From Anaeromyxobacter dehalogenans 2CP-1 (lineage in GTDB: Bacteria; Myxococcota; Myxococcia; Myxococcales; Anaeromyxobacteraceae), in NCBI RefSeq assembly GCF_000022145.1, contig NC_011891.1:1624001-1688000 (forward strand): a stretch of 64,000 nt of DNA, written 5' to 3'. The translations under genes and the position numbers were made by a program. The notes beneath the pieces are model-generated. The model was not told the origin of the DNA and did no database searches. It saw only the letters and a list, made by a program, of their open reading frames with translations. Positions within the stretch are counted from its first letter, which is position 1. Every line of letters starts with the position of its first letter. Positions 34,480 through 44,873 of the stretch are shown here, piece by piece.

Positions 34480-36126
34480 GTGAGGACGTTCGGAAAGTAC
34501 CGGCTGGTGGAGCTGCTCGCGTCGGGCGGCATGGCCGACGTCTGGCGCGCCGAGGTGGCGGGCGCGGCCGGGGTGGTGAAGGAGGTCGCGCTGAAGCGCG
34601 TCCGCGGCGAGCACGGCGCGCGCAGCGACTTCGTCCGGATGTTCATCGAGGAGGCGCGCCTCGCGTCGCGCCTCACGCACGCGAACGTCGTCCAGGTCTT
34701 CGAGTTCGACCAGGTGGACGGCCGCTACTACATCGCGATGGAGCTGGTGCGCGGGCGCCACCTCGGCCAGGTGGTGGAGCGCGCGCGCGAGGCGGGCGTC
34801 CGCCTCGGGCTGGCCCGCGCGGTCCACGCGTGCGCCGAGGTCGCGAGGGGGCTCTCCTACGCGCACCGGCTCGCCGACGGCGGGCGGCCGCTCGGGCTGG
34901 TCCACCGCGACGTCTCGCCCCACAACGTGCTCGTGTCGTTCGAGGGCGAGGTGAAGCTCGCCGACTTCGGCATCGCCCGCGCCATGAGCCAGGGCGGGCT
35001 CACCGATCCCGGCACCGTGAAGGGCAAGCTCGCGTACATGGCGCCGGAGCAGGCGCGCGGCGCGCCGCTGGACGCGCGCGCCGACGTGTTCGCGCTCGGC
35101 GTGGTGCTCTGGGAGCTGTGCGCGGGGCGCAGGCTCTTCGCGCGCGACAGCGAGGCGGCGACGCTCGCGGCGGTGCTGGAGGGCGTGGCGCCGCCGCCGC
35201 CCTCGGCGTGGAACGACGAGGTGCCCCCCGAGCTCGACGCGCTGGTGCTGGCCGCGCTGGAGCACGACCCGGCGCGCCGGACCGCCTCCGCGGGCGACCT
35301 CGCCACCGCGCTCTCGCGCGTGCTCCTGCGCCTCGCGCGCGCGCCGGAGGACTGGGATCTCCGCGCCCTCATGCACCGGCTCTGGCCGGACGGCACGGCG
35401 GCGCCGGTGGGCCCGGCCTCGCAGCCCACCCGCGTCCAGCCGGTGCCGCTCGCGGCGGAGCCGCCCGCGGGCGGCACCGGCGACGGGGCGGGCGCCGCGG
35501 CCGATCCGGAGGCGCAGGCGGCGCTCGCGGCCGAGGCCGCGGCCGGCGCCCCGGCCGGCGACGCCACCGCGCCGACCCGCACCCGCATCGCGCCGCCCCC
35601 GCCGGCGCGCCGTTCCCGCGGCCGGCTCCGGACCGCGCTCGCCATCGCCTCGGCGGCGGCGATCGCCGGCGCCGGCGCGGCGGCGCTCCGGTGGAGACCG
35701 GCGGCCCACGCCGGCGGCACGGCGGCCCCCGGCGCACGGGGCGATTCACCCATGGTCGATGCGCCCGCGCCCGGGGCCGCGACGCCTCCGGCCGCGGTCG
35801 CGCGCGCGCCGGCCCCCGCGCCCGGGCCCGCGCCGGCGGACCCGGCGCAGACCGCACGGACGTCGCCCGCGGTCGCCGCGCCGGCGGCGCCCACGGCCGC
35901 GCCCGGAGAGCCGGCGCGCCCCGGCGTGCTCCACGTCACCGCGACGCCGTGGGCGTACGTCCAGGTGGACGGGCAGGGCGTGGGCGAGACTCCGGTGACG
36001 CGGTCGCTCGCGCCGGGGCCGCACCGGGTCCGGGTGAGCCATCCCCGGTACGGCGCGCGCGAGCTGATCGTCGAGATCGCGCCGGGCCGCCGGACCGATC
36101 GGCACGCCAACCTGACGCTCCGGTAG
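34480..36126 (+). CDS. Ser/Thr protein kinase with PEGA domain
   Basis: The 548-residue kinase has a catalytic domain (about 1-280): the Gly-rich loop ASGGMADVW, invariant Lys in EVALKRV, catalytic D144 in LVHRDVSPHN, LADFGIAR and the activation-loop end YMAPEQARG. A Pro/Ala linker leads to one membrane segment (about 385-405, TALAIASAAAIAGAGAAA) and a C-terminal extracytoplasmic PEGA domain with ATPWAYVQVDGQGVGETPVT. This architecture is common in myxobacteria and links surface or periplasmic signals to phosphorylation inside the cell. The GTG start follows a -10 element. Confidence 0.94.
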   Translation: MRTFGKYRLVELLASGGMADVWRAEVAGAAGVVKEVALKRVRGEHGARSDFVRMFIEEARLASRLTHANVVQVFEFDQVDGRYYIAMELVRGRHLGQVVERAREAGVRLGLARAVHACAEVARGLSYAHRLADGGRPLGLVHRDVSPHNVLVSFEGEVKLADFGIARAMSQGGLTDPGTVKGKLAYMAPEQARGAPLDARADVFALGVVLWELCAGRRLFARDSEAATLAAVLEGVAPPPPSAWNDEVPPELDALVLAALEHDPARRTASAGDLATALSRVLLRLARAPEDWDLRALMHRLWPDGTAAPVGPASQPTRVQPVPLAAEPPAGGTGDGAGAAADPEAQAALAAEAAAGAPAGDATAPTRTRIAPPPPARRSRGRLRTALAIASAAAIAGAGAAALRWRPAAHAGGTAAPGARGDSPMVDAPAPGAATPPAAVARAPAPAPGPAPADPAQTARTSPAVAAPAAPTAAPGEPARPGVLHVTATPWAYVQVDGQGVGETPVTRSLAPGPHRVRVSHPRYGARELIVEIAPGRRTDRHANLTLR

Positions 36127-36289
36127 CGCCGCTCCACGCGGCGCCCGGCCACGTCCCGCGACCGCGGGGCGCGCCCGTCGCACGCCGCACGCCGCGATCC
36201 CCGCTCCGCCCGCCCCGGGTGATCGGCCGTGCCGCAGGCGCGGCGCAGGCCGCCGCGCACCTCCACGCCCCGCCCGTGCGCGCCTTCGT

Positions 36290-36321
36290 CCATTGACGTT
36301 CGCCATTCAATGGCTTAGCCT
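36290..36321 (+). promoter_or_regulatory. Promoter with overlapping inverted repeat for the MerR-type gene
   Basis: TTGACG (36293-36298) and TAGCCT (36316-36321) are 17 bases apart. A perfect 7-base inverted repeat, CCATTGA (36290-36296) and TCAATGG (36307-36313), covers the -35 element and most of the spacer. This A+T-rich patch stands out from the surroundings. Placement suggests autoregulation by the MerR protein; a classical MerR promoter would instead have a 19-base spacer. Confidence 0.5.
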
Positions 36322-36365
36322 CGAAATCAAGTTTTCAGTGTTCAACTCTCAAGCGAATCGATCGA

Positions 36366-36872
36366 GTGGATTTCCTCCGCAACGACGAGATCACCCGCCT
36401 CGAGCGGGAGCGCGCCGGCGGGATCACGAGCGGTGAGGTGGTCCGGCTGTTCGAGTCGCGAGGCGCCCGCCTGTCGGCGGCGACCTTCCGGAAGTACGTG
36501 CAGCTGGGGCTGCTGCCCCGGAGCCGGCGGGTGGGCCGCAAGGGCAAGCACACCGGCTCCACCGGGCTCTACCCGGTGTCGGTGGTCCGGCGCATCGCGC
36601 TCATCAAGCGGATGATGGCGGAGGGCTACACGGTCGAGGACATCCGCGGCAGCTTCGTGACGGTGCGGAACCGGCTCGAGGACGTGGAGCAGGGGCTCCA
36701 CGCGCTGCTGACGGAGCTGGCGGAGAAGGCGCGGGCGCACCCGCGCCGGAAGCGGTTCGAGGACGAGCTCGTGCAGGCCGAGCGCCAGCTGAAGCGGGCG
36801 CTCGGGCGGATCGAGCGGGTGGGTGGCGCGGTCGCGACGGTGGGTGCGGACGAGACGGTCCGGGCCGGCTAG
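36366..36872 (+). CDS. MerR-like transcriptional regulator
   Basis: The 168-residue protein has a winged-helix DNA-binding region of the MerR type (about 20-90: [50 protein letters not shown]) and a long helical C-terminal part suitable for dimerisation ([20 protein letters not shown]). No cysteine effector site is present. The GTG start lacks a clear ribosome-binding site. It is followed after 80 bases by the sigma-region-4-like gene, with which it may form a two-gene regulatory unit. Confidence 0.82.
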   Translation: MDFLRNDEITRLERERAGGITSGEVVRLFESRGARLSAATFRKYVQLGLLPRSRRVGRKGKHTGSTGLYPVSVVRRIALIKRMMAEGYTVEDIRGSFVTVRNRLEDVEQGLHALLTELAEKARAHPRRKRFEDELVQAERQLKRALGRIERVGGAVATVGADETVRAG

Positions 36873-36952
36873 CGGCAGCGGCTGGGTGGTGCCCGAGGTG
36901 GATGGTGGCCGGTGCCCTCCGGGGTGCCGCAGGTGGAGAGGGAGGGCAGGGG

Positions 36953-37522
<570 letters not shown>

Positions 37523-37597
37523 TCGAGCGGGGCTGCCCATCGCCCCACCGACCCTGAGCTGGCCGAAGGGGCGGCGGGGCGTCGGGCACCCACGCCC

Positions 37598-37626
37598 TTG
37601 AAAGGTGTCGCCGCGAGCGTTACAAG
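37598..37626 (+). promoter_or_regulatory. Sigma-70-type promoter for purH
   Basis: TTGAAA (37598-37603) and TACAAG (37621-37626) are separated by exactly 17 bases. The expected start near 37633 gives a short leader with GGAGGAAG as ribosome-binding site. It is one of the best consensus matches in the window. Confidence 0.65.
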
Positions 37627-37653
37627 GGCGCCCTCCCACGGAGGAAGCCCGAC

Positions 37654-39228
37654 ATGACTCGCCGCGCGCTCGTCTCGGTCTCCGACAAGACCGGTCTCGT
37701 TCCTTTCGCCAGGCGGCTCGCCGCCCTCGGCGTGGAGCTGCTCTCCACCGGCGGCACGCAGAAGGCGCTCGCCGAGGCCGGCGTCCCGGTGGTCGGCGTG
37801 GGCGACTACACGCAGGCCCCGGAGATCCTGGGTGGCCGCGTGAAGACGCTCCACCCGCGCGTGCACGGCGGCATCCTCTATCGCCGCGGCCTCGCCTCCG
37901 ACGAGGCCGACGTGAAGGCGCGGGACATCCCGCCCATCGACCTCGTGGTGGTGAACCTGTACCCGTTCCGCGAGGCGGTCGCGGCCGGCAAGCCGTTCGA
38001 GACCTGCGTCGAGGAGATCGACATCGGCGGGCCGACCATGGTCCGGAGCGCCGCCAAGAACTCCGCGCACGTGGGCGTGGTGGTGGACCCGGCCGACTAC
38101 GAGAAGGTGGCGGCGGAGCTGGAGGCGACGCGCACGCTGTCCGCCGCGACGCGCTTCTACCTCATGAAGAAGGCGTTCGCGCACACGGCCGCGTACGACG
38201 CCGCCATCTCCGAGTACCTCACCGCGCGCGAGGCCCCCGAGGCCGCGCCGGCGCACTTCCCGGCCACGCTCGCCGCCGTCTACACGAAGGCGTACGATCT
38301 CCGGTACGGCGAGAACCCGCACCAGGCCGGCGCGTTCTACCGCGCGGCCCGCGAGCCGGAGGAGCCCTCGGTCGCGTTCGCCGACGTGCTGCAGGGCAAG
38401 GAGCTCAGCTACAACAACCTGCTCGACCTGCAGGCCGCGCTCGCCGGCGTGATGGAGTTCGACGAGACCGCCTGCGTGATCATCAAGCACAACACGCCGT
38501 GCGGCGTCTCCACCGGCCGCACGGCGGGCGAGGCGTTCGCGCGCGCCCGCGAGTGCGATCCGGTCTCGGCGTTCGGCGGCATCGTGGCGCTGAACCGGCC
38601 CGTGGACGAGGCCACCGCCTCGGAGCTCACCAGCCTGTTCCTGGAGTGCGTGATCGCGCCCGGCTACGACGCCGCCGCCCGCGCCGCGCTCGCGGTGAAG
38701 AAGAACCTCCGCCTGCTCGAGGCCCCGCGGCTCGGCGCCGCGCGCGCCACCTGGCGCCGGCGCCCCGAGGAGGGGCGCGAGCTCCGCTCCATCCCCGGCG
38801 GCCTGCTGGTGATGGACCGCGACCTCGGCTCGGTCCGCCGCGACGACTGCAAGGTGATGACGAAGCGCGCGCCCACCGAGCAGGAGTGGAAGGACCTGCT
38901 GTTCGCGTGGAAGGTCGTGAAGCACGTGAAGTCGAACGCCATCGTGTTCGCGAAGGACGACCGGACCGTGGCGATCGGCGGCGGCCAGACCAGCCGGGTG
39001 GAGTCGGTGAAGACCGCGGTGATGAAGGCGGCGCTCGACGTCCGCGGCTCCTCGGTGGGCTCCGACGCGTTCTTCCCGTTCGCCGACGGCGTCGAGGAGA
39101 TCATCAAGGCCGGCGCCACCGCCATCATCCAGCCCGGCGGCTCGATGCGCGACGCCGAGGTGATCGCCGCGGCCGACAAGGCCGGCATCGCCATGGTCGC
39201 GACCGGCATGCGGCACTTCCGGCACTGA
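37654..39228 (+). CDS. purH: Bifunctional AICAR formyltransferase / IMP cyclohydrolase
   Basis: PurH performs the last two steps of IMP synthesis. The 524-residue protein has the N-terminal methylglyoxal-synthase-like cyclohydrolase domain ([37 protein letters not shown]) and the C-terminal transformylase domain with [31 protein letters not shown] and [11 protein letters not shown]. Length is normal. It has its own promoter and is followed by purD after 149 bases. Confidence 0.98.
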   Translation: MTRRALVSVSDKTGLVPFARRLAALGVELLSTGGTQKALAEAGVPVVGVGDYTQAPEILGGRVKTLHPRVHGGILYRRGLASDEADVKARDIPPIDLVVVNLYPFREAVAAGKPFETCVEEIDIGGPTMVRSAAKNSAHVGVVVDPADYEKVAAELEATRTLSAATRFYLMKKAFAHTAAYDAAISEYLTAREAPEAAPAHFPATLAAVYTKAYDLRYGENPHQAGAFYRAAREPEEPSVAFADVLQGKELSYNNLLDLQAALAGVMEFDETACVIIKHNTPCGVSTGRTAGEAFARARECDPVSAFGGIVALNRPVDEATASELTSLFLECVIAPGYDAAARAALAVKKNLRLLEAPRLGAARATWRRRPEEGRELRSIPGGLLVMDRDLGSVRRDDCKVMTKRAPTEQEWKDLLFAWKVVKHVKSNAIVFAKDDRTVAIGGGQTSRVESVKTAVMKAALDVRGSSVGSDAFFPFADGVEEIIKAGATAIIQPGGSMRDAEVIAAADKAGIAMVATGMRHFRH

Positions 39229-39336
39229 CCGCCGGGGCGCCTTTCCGGGCGCGGCCGCGCGCCGGCCCGGGCCGGGGAGGCCCGCGGCGCCTGCGCCCCC
39301 GCCGCGCGGGGCCCCCTCCCTGCACGCCTCCCGCGG

Positions 39337-39366
39337 CCCTTCCGGCGCGGCGGCCCGTGGTATAAG
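39337..39366 (+). promoter_or_regulatory. Putative promoter for purD-purE
   Basis: CCCTTCC (39337-39343) is followed after 17 bases by TATAAG (39361-39366), which ends 11 bases before the purD ATG. No ribosome-binding site is visible, so the leader would be about four or five bases long. The arrangement resembles those before hemB and the Ser/Thr kinase. Confidence 0.45.
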
Positions 39367-39377
39367 CCCGGGTTCTC

Positions 39378-40640
39378 ATGCGAGTCCTCGTCGTCGGATC
39401 GGGTGGCCGCGAGCACGCGCTCGCCTGGAAGATCTCGAGGAGCCCGCTGGTGCGGGCCCTCTTCGCCGCGCCCGGAAACCCGGGCATCGCGCGCGTCGCC
39501 ACGCTCGTCCCGCTCGCCGCGACCGACGTGGCCGGCCTCGTGGCGTGGGTGCGGCAGAACGCCATCGACCTGGTGGTCGTGGGGCCCGAGGCGCCGCTCG
39601 TGGCGGGCCTGGTGGACCGCCTCCAGGAGGCCGGGGTCCCGGCGTTCGGGCCGGCCGCCGCCGCGGCCGAGATCGAGGGCTCGAAGGCGTTCGCGAAGGA
39701 CGTGATGCGGGCGGCCGGGATCCCGACGGCGGAGTACGAGACGTTCGAGGACGTCGCGCCCGCGGTCGCGTGGGCCAGGGCCCGCGACGGCCGGGTGGTG
39801 GTGAAGGCCGACGGCCTCGCGGCCGGCAAGGGCGTGGTGGTGTGCGGCGACGCCGCCGAGGCGGAGGCCGCGCTCCGCGCCATGCTGGTGGACCGGGTGC
39901 ACGGCGGCGCCGGCGCCCGGGTGGTGGTGGAGGAGCGGCTGGAGGGACCGGAGGCGAGCTGCATCTGCTTCACCGACGGCGAGCGGGTCCGGCTGCTCGC
40001 GGCCGCGCAGGACCACAAGCGCATCTTCGACGGCGACCGCGGGCCCAACACCGGCGGCATGGGCGCGTTCTCGCCCACGCCGAACGTCACCCCGGCGGTG
40101 GCCGGGATGGTCGAGCGCGACGTGCTGCTCCCGGCGGTGCGGGAGCTGGCCCGGCGCGGCCGCCCGTTCCGCGGCGCGCTCTACGCCGGCCTGATGCTCA
40201 CCCCGCGGGGCCCGCGGGTGCTCGAGTTCAACGCGCGCCTTGGCGACCCCGAGACCCAGCCCATCCTGCTCCGCATGGCGAGCGACGTGGTGCCGGCGCT
40301 GCTCGCGTCGGCGCGCGGCGACCTCTCCGCCGCCGAGATCGCGTTCGACCCCCGCGCCGCCGTGGGCGTGGTGCTCGCGGCCGAGGGCTACCCGGGCGAC
40401 GTGGCGCGCGGGGACGCCATCGACGGGCTGGACGGCCCGTTCGACGAGGGCGTGCAGGTGTTCCACGCCGGCACCGCCGCGGACGCGGCCGGCCGGGTGG
40501 TGACGAGCGGCGGGCGCGTGCTGACGGTGTGCGCGCTGGGCCGCGATCTCGACGACGCCGCGGCGCGGGCCTACGCCGCCGCCGGCCGGATCCGCTTCCG
40601 CGGCATGCAGTACCGAAAGGACATCGGCAAGAAGCCATGA
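39378..40640 (+). CDS. purD: Phosphoribosylamine-glycine ligase
   Basis: PurD is the ATP-grasp enzyme that joins glycine to phosphoribosylamine. The 420-residue protein has [61 protein letters not shown] and ARLGDPETQ, all family motifs. The 3' end overlaps purE by four bases (ATGA). Confidence 0.98.
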   Translation: MRVLVVGSGGREHALAWKISRSPLVRALFAAPGNPGIARVATLVPLAATDVAGLVAWVRQNAIDLVVVGPEAPLVAGLVDRLQEAGVPAFGPAAAAAEIEGSKAFAKDVMRAAGIPTAEYETFEDVAPAVAWARARDGRVVVKADGLAAGKGVVVCGDAAEAEAALRAMLVDRVHGGAGARVVVEERLEGPEASCICFTDGERVRLLAAAQDHKRIFDGDRGPNTGGMGAFSPTPNVTPAVAGMVERDVLLPAVRELARRGRPFRGALYAGLMLTPRGPRVLEFNARLGDPETQPILLRMASDVVPALLASARGDLSAAEIAFDPRAAVGVVLAAEGYPGDVARGDAIDGLDGPFDEGVQVFHAGTAADAAGRVVTSGGRVLTVCALGRDLDDAAARAYAAAGRIRFRGMQYRKDIGKKP

Positions 40641-41149
40641 GCGAACCCAAGGTGCTGATCCTGATGGGCTCCGACTCGGACTGGGAGGCGATGTCGGAGG
40701 CGAGGAAGGCGCTGGAGGACCTGGGCGTCGCGACCGAGGTCCACGTCTCCTCCGCCCACCGCACGCCGGAGCGCACCGGCAAGCTGGCGCGCGAGGCGGC
40801 CGGGCGCGGCATCCAGGTGATCATCTGCGGGGCCGGCTCGGCCGCGCACCTCGCCGGCGTCTGCGCCGCCGAGACCGAGCTGCCGGTGCTGGGGGTCCCG
40901 CTCGCGGCGAGCGACCTGAAGGGCCTCGACGCGCTGCTCTCCACCGCCCAGATGCCGGCGGGCGTGCCGGTGGGCACGCTCGCCATCGGCAAGGCCGGCG
41001 CCCGCAACGCCGGCCTGCTGGCCGCGCGCATCGTGGCCCGCGTCGATCCCGAGGTGGCGGACCGCGTGCGCGCGCAGCGCCGCAAGATGGCCGAGGAGGT
41101 CGAGGCGAAGGACGCCGCGCTCCAGGCCAGGCTGGGCTCGAAGGGATAG
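40637..41149 (+). CDS. purE: N5-carboxyaminoimidazole ribonucleotide mutase
   Basis: PurE (class I) converts N5-CAIR to CAIR. The 170-residue protein has LMGSDSDWEAM, VSSAHRTPER, ICGAGSAAHLAGV and the VPVGTLAIGKAGARNAGLLA segment. The ATG overlaps the purD stop. A purK partner is not seen here. lptF begins eight bases downstream, so envelope and purine genes may share a transcript. Confidence 0.97.
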   Translation: MSEPKVLILMGSDSDWEAMSEARKALEDLGVATEVHVSSAHRTPERTGKLAREAAGRGIQVIICGAGSAAHLAGVCAAETELPVLGVPLAASDLKGLDALLSTAQMPAGVPVGTLAIGKAGARNAGLLAARIVARVDPEVADRVRAQRRKMAEEVEAKDAALQARLGSKG

Positions 41150-41157
41150 CCGGGCGC

Positions 41158-42273
41158 GTGGGCCTGATCGATCGCTACCTGGCACGGGAGATCCTGCTCC
41201 CGTTCGCCGCGGCCCTGCTGTTCCTGACCCAGATCCTGCTCGCCACGCAGATCCTGGGGCAGGCCGACGTCCTGTTCGGCTCGGGCGTGTCGCTCGTGGA
41301 CGTCGGGCTGGTGATGCTGTCCCTCATGCCGCACCTGCTCGGGTACGTCATCCCGGTGGCGTTCCTGCTGGGCGTGGTGCTCGGCGTCGGGCGCCTGGCG
41401 GAGGACCGCGAGGTGGTGGCGCTCGGGGCGGCGGGGCTCTCCCCGGTGCGCCTGGTGCGCGTGCCGCTGCTGCTCGGCCTGGTGGTGGCGGCGCTGGGCG
41501 CCTGGCTCTCGCTCTCGGTCGAGCCCGCCAGCATCCGGGCCGCGCGCCTGCGCCTGAACGAGGTGGTGAAGCGCAACGTCACGAACGACGTCCGCGGCGG
41601 CACCTTCTACGACCAGATCCCCGGCTACACCATCTACGCCGAGCGGGCGCGCGGTGGCCGCTGGGAGAACGTGCTCATCCAGGACCGCTCCAACCCCGAC
41701 GCGCCCATGCTGGCGCTCTCGCACCGCGGCCGCCTGGAGCCGGTCGGCGCGGGCCAGGACATGCGGCTCGTGCTGGAGCAGGGCGAGGTGCACCGCGAGG
41801 AGGTCGGCACCGCCGACTACGCCTCGGCCGCGTTCGGCAAGGCCGAGATCCTCGTGGGGCTGGGCACCGCGCTCAGCGATCGCAACGTGCTCGCGAAGTC
41901 GAGCCGCGAGGCCACCGTGTCCGACCTGCGCGCCCGCGCCGCCGCGGCGCGCGAGAAGGGGGACGTGGTGGAGGCGCGCCGGCAGGAGGGCTACCTGCAC
42001 CGGAAGCTCTCCGCGCCGCTGGTGGTCGTCGCGTTCGCGCTGCTCGGCGTCCCGCTCGGCGCGGAGCGCCGCGGCGGCCGCGCGTTCGGCATGGGCGCCA
42101 CCTTCCTGCTGGTGGTGGTGCACTACCTGCTGCTGCGCGGCGGCGAGGTGCTCACCCAGCTCGGCCACCTCCCGGCCGCGTTCGCGCTGCAGCTCCCGAA
42201 CCTGGTGCTGGGCGCGGCGGGGATCGGGCTCGTCCTGCTGATGGCGCGGCGCGGGCCCGAGGCGGTGCGGTGA
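41158..42273 (+). CDS. lptF: LPS export permease LptF
   Basis: LptF is one of the two inner-membrane permease subunits of the LptB2FG lipopolysaccharide exporter. The 371-residue protein has the family N-terminus (GLIDRYLAREILLPFAAALL), three membrane segments, a periplasmic beta-jellyroll with GYTIYAERA, and three C-terminal segments after LHRKLSAPLVVVAFALLGVP. The GTG start follows purE by eight bases, and the gene overlaps lptG by four (GTGA). Confidence 0.92.
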   Translation: MGLIDRYLAREILLPFAAALLFLTQILLATQILGQADVLFGSGVSLVDVGLVMLSLMPHLLGYVIPVAFLLGVVLGVGRLAEDREVVALGAAGLSPVRLVRVPLLLGLVVAALGAWLSLSVEPASIRAARLRLNEVVKRNVTNDVRGGTFYDQIPGYTIYAERARGGRWENVLIQDRSNPDAPMLALSHRGRLEPVGAGQDMRLVLEQGEVHREEVGTADYASAAFGKAEILVGLGTALSDRNVLAKSSREATVSDLRARAAAAREKGDVVEARRQEGYLHRKLSAPLVVVAFALLGVPLGAERRGGRAFGMGATFLLVVVHYLLLRGGEVLTQLGHLPAAFALQLPNLVLGAAGIGLVLLMARRGPEAVR

Positions 42274-43352
42274 TCCTGTTCCGCTACGTCGCGCGCCGCA
42301 TGCTCGGCGCGTTCCTGGTGGCGCTGACCGGCGTGGTCGGCATCTACCTGGCGGTGGACTTCGTGGACAACGCGTCCGCGTACACCGGCGCCGGCTGGCT
42401 GCCGGCGGTGCTGCAGCTCTACGCCTACAAGGCCGCCGGCGTGGTCTACATGGTCGCGCCGGCCGCGCTGATCCTGGGCGCGGGCATCGCCACCTCCATG
42501 TTCCGCCAGACCCGCGAGTACACCGCCATGCGCGCGGTGGGGCTCGGCCCCTGGCGGCTGGCGGTGCCGGTGCTGGCGGTGACGCTGCTCGCCGGCGGCG
42601 TCCTGGTGGTGCTGAACGACCTGGTGGGCGTGCAGGCGGCGGAGCGCGCCGAGGAGATCACCGCGCACCGCTTCGCGCGCGGCGGCAACCTGCGCCGGTT
42701 CCTCGCGGCGCGCGAGCCGAAGCGCTGGTTCCGCGGCATGGACGGCAAGCGCGTGTACCACCTGCGCGGCAACCTGCCCGACGGCGGCTTCGAGCGCGTC
42801 ACCGTGTACGAGCTGGGCGAGGGGTTCACGCTGGCGCGGCGGATCGACGCCGCCCGGATGCACCCCGACGGCCGCGCCTGGATCCTGGAGGACGTCGAGG
42901 ACCGGACGTTCCGGCAGGACGGGTCGATGGGGCTGGAGCGGGCGGACCGGAAGCGGTACGCGTTCGACGAGCCGCCCGACGCGTTCGCCGTGATCGCCGG
43001 CAAGCCCGACCAGATGCGCTGGAACACGCTCATCCGGCAGATCGGGATCCGCAAGCGGCTGGGCCAGCCGGTGACCGAGTTCCAGCTCGAGCGCTACGAC
43101 CGGCTCGCGTACCCGCTGGCCGGCATCCCCGGCGCGCTGCTGGCGCTGGCGCTCGCGCTGCGGCGCGACCGGAAGGGGCACCTCGCCGCGGCGCTCCTCG
43201 AGGCGGTGGGCGTGACGCTCCTGTTCTGGGGCATGCAGGGCGTGAGCTCGGCGCTCGGCCTGTCCGGGCGCGTCGCGCCCTGGATCGCCTCCTGGGCGCC
43301 CAACGTGGTGTTCCTCGCCCTCGGCGCGATCGCGGTGCACCGGGCGCGCTGA
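42270..43352 (+). CDS. lptG: LPS export permease LptG
   Basis: This 360-residue protein is the second permease subunit of the LPS exporter, with the same 3 + 3 membrane layout as LptF: N-terminal LFRYVARRMLGAFLVAL, MFRQTREYTAMRAVGLGPWR in the cytoplasmic coupling helix, a periplasmic domain with FRGMDGKRVYHLRG, and C-terminal YDRLAYPLAGIPGALLALAL. Start GTG overlaps the lptF stop. lptB and lptC are not in the window. Confidence 0.92.
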   Translation: MILFRYVARRMLGAFLVALTGVVGIYLAVDFVDNASAYTGAGWLPAVLQLYAYKAAGVVYMVAPAALILGAGIATSMFRQTREYTAMRAVGLGPWRLAVPVLAVTLLAGGVLVVLNDLVGVQAAERAEEITAHRFARGGNLRRFLAAREPKRWFRGMDGKRVYHLRGNLPDGGFERVTVYELGEGFTLARRIDAARMHPDGRAWILEDVEDRTFRQDGSMGLERADRKRYAFDEPPDAFAVIAGKPDQMRWNTLIRQIGIRKRLGQPVTEFQLERYDRLAYPLAGIPGALLALALALRRDRKGHLAAALLEAVGVTLLFWGMQGVSSALGLSGRVAPWIASWAPNVVFLALGAIAVHRAR

Positions 43353-43421
43353 CCCGCCCGGCGCCCCCGCCCCCAACACCCCGCTCGCGCCCGGCCGCCC
43401 GGCGCCCCACCTTGCGCCCGA

Positions 43422-44804
43422 GTGCCCCAGGCGGAAGCGGCGGTCGTGCAGGTGGAGCGAGGGCGGGCCGACGCGGCCCGCGCGGTGCTGGTGCGCCTGG
43501 CGTGGGCCGGCGCCGCGCTGACCGCCGTCTCGCTCCCGGTCTCGATCGCCGGGATGCAGATCGGCGCCGGGGTGGCGCTGGGCGCGCTCCTCCTCTGGCG
43601 CGTCGCCGGGGGTCGCGGGCCGCCGGTCCCGGCGCCGGGCGCGCAGGTGGCGCTCGCGACCCTGGTGCTGCTGGGCGCGGCGCTGGCGTCGATCGCGATC
43701 GCGGCGCTGGCGGGCGCGGGGGCGGCCCGCATGGATCACGTGCTCTACGCCCGGGGGCTGGCGCTGCCGCTCGTGTTCCTGCTCGCGATCGAGCGCGGCG
43801 ACGCCGGCGAGGATCCCGAGGCGCCGCGGCGGCGGGCGCTCGCGCTGGTGGTCGCCTGGGCGGTGGCGACGCTCCTGCCGGCCTCGATCGCCTGGGCGCA
43901 GCACCGGACCGGCTTCGACCTGCTCCACGCGCTCGGCCTGCGCGACGCGCCGCTCCGCGCGAAGCTCTACACCGGGGTCGGCCCGCTCGACGTGCCCACC
44001 GGGCGCTACGGGGCGGTCGGTTTCTTCAGCTGGTACACGCGGCTGGCGCTCTCGCTGACGCCGCTCGCCGCGCTGGCGGGGGGGCTCGCGCTGCTCGCGC
44101 CGCTGCGCCGGCGGACCCGGGTCGCGCTGGCGCTCGGCGCGGGGGGCGCCGCCTGGGCGGTGGTGCTCACCACCTCGCGCGCGGCCTGGGCCGGCCTGGC
44201 CGTGGCCGCGGTGGCGCTGGCGCTCTCGGCGGGACGGCGAGTCCGGCGGGTGGCGCTGCCGCTCACCGTCGCGGTGTCGGTGGCGGCCGGCTGCGCCGTG
44301 CCCGACCTGCGCGTCCGGCTGGGGCGGGCCTTCTCCGCCGAGAGCAACGCCGACCGCTCCGCCATCTGGCGCGCCTGCCGTGCGGTGATCGCCGACCACC
44401 CGCTCACCGGGGTCGGCTACAAGGCGCTCCCCCAGGTGGGCCGGCCCTACTACGAGACGTACAGCGCCGACACCCCGGTGCGCTCGTGGTGCCACGACAC
44501 GCCGCTCTCGGCCTGGGCGGAGGGCGGCCCGCTCCTGGCGGGCGCGGTGCTCGCCTGGATGGCGCTGCTCGTGCGCGCGTTCCTGCGCGCCCGCCGCGCC
44601 GGCGACCCGCTGGCCCGCGCCGCCGCGGCCGGCGCCCTGGCCGCGCTCGCCGCACTCACGGTGAACGCGCTGGTGCACGACGTCCTGTGGGCGATGGAGC
44701 CGCTCTACGCGAACGGGTTCCTGCTCGCGGCGGCCGCGGTGCTGGCGCACCCGCGCTCCGCCGGGGCGTCCCGCGCGCGGCCCGTCCTGCGGGCGGTGTC
44801 CTGA
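43422..44804 (+). CDS. O-antigen ligase/polymerase-like membrane protein
   Basis: The 460-residue protein has about ten to twelve membrane segments and the Wzy_C pattern: a periplasmic loop with RSAIWRACRAVIADHPLTGVG followed by SWCHDTPLSAWAEGGPLL, where the His lies in the region conserved in WaaL ligases. Such proteins transfer or polymerise O-antigen on lipid carriers. Presence of an ABC exporter downstream favours the ligase role, since ABC-dependent O-antigen needs WaaL but not Wzy. Start GTG 43422 is provisional. Confidence 0.82.
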   Translation: MPQAEAAVVQVERGRADAARAVLVRLAWAGAALTAVSLPVSIAGMQIGAGVALGALLLWRVAGGRGPPVPAPGAQVALATLVLLGAALASIAIAALAGAGAARMDHVLYARGLALPLVFLLAIERGDAGEDPEAPRRRALALVVAWAVATLLPASIAWAQHRTGFDLLHALGLRDAPLRAKLYTGVGPLDVPTGRYGAVGFFSWYTRLALSLTPLAALAGGLALLAPLRRRTRVALALGAGGAAWAVVLTTSRAAWAGLAVAAVALALSAGRRVRRVALPLTVAVSVAAGCAVPDLRVRLGRAFSAESNADRSAIWRACRAVIADHPLTGVGYKALPQVGRPYYETYSADTPVRSWCHDTPLSAWAEGGPLLAGAVLAWMALLVRAFLRARRAGDPLARAAAAGALAALAALTVNALVHDVLWAMEPLYANGFLLAAAAVLAHPRSAGASRARPVLRAVS

Positions 44805-44859
44805 GCCGGGGCGCGCGACCGCGCGGGGCAGGCGGGTGCCCGGGCGAGCGATCGACGCC

Positions 44860-44873
44860 TACGTTCCCTCGAC
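44860..44873 (+). promoter_or_regulatory. Leaderless-type -10 element before the ABC permease gene
   Basis: TACGTT (44860-44865) ends eight bases before the GTG start of the polysaccharide export permease. No ribosome-binding site is present between them. Confidence 0.4.
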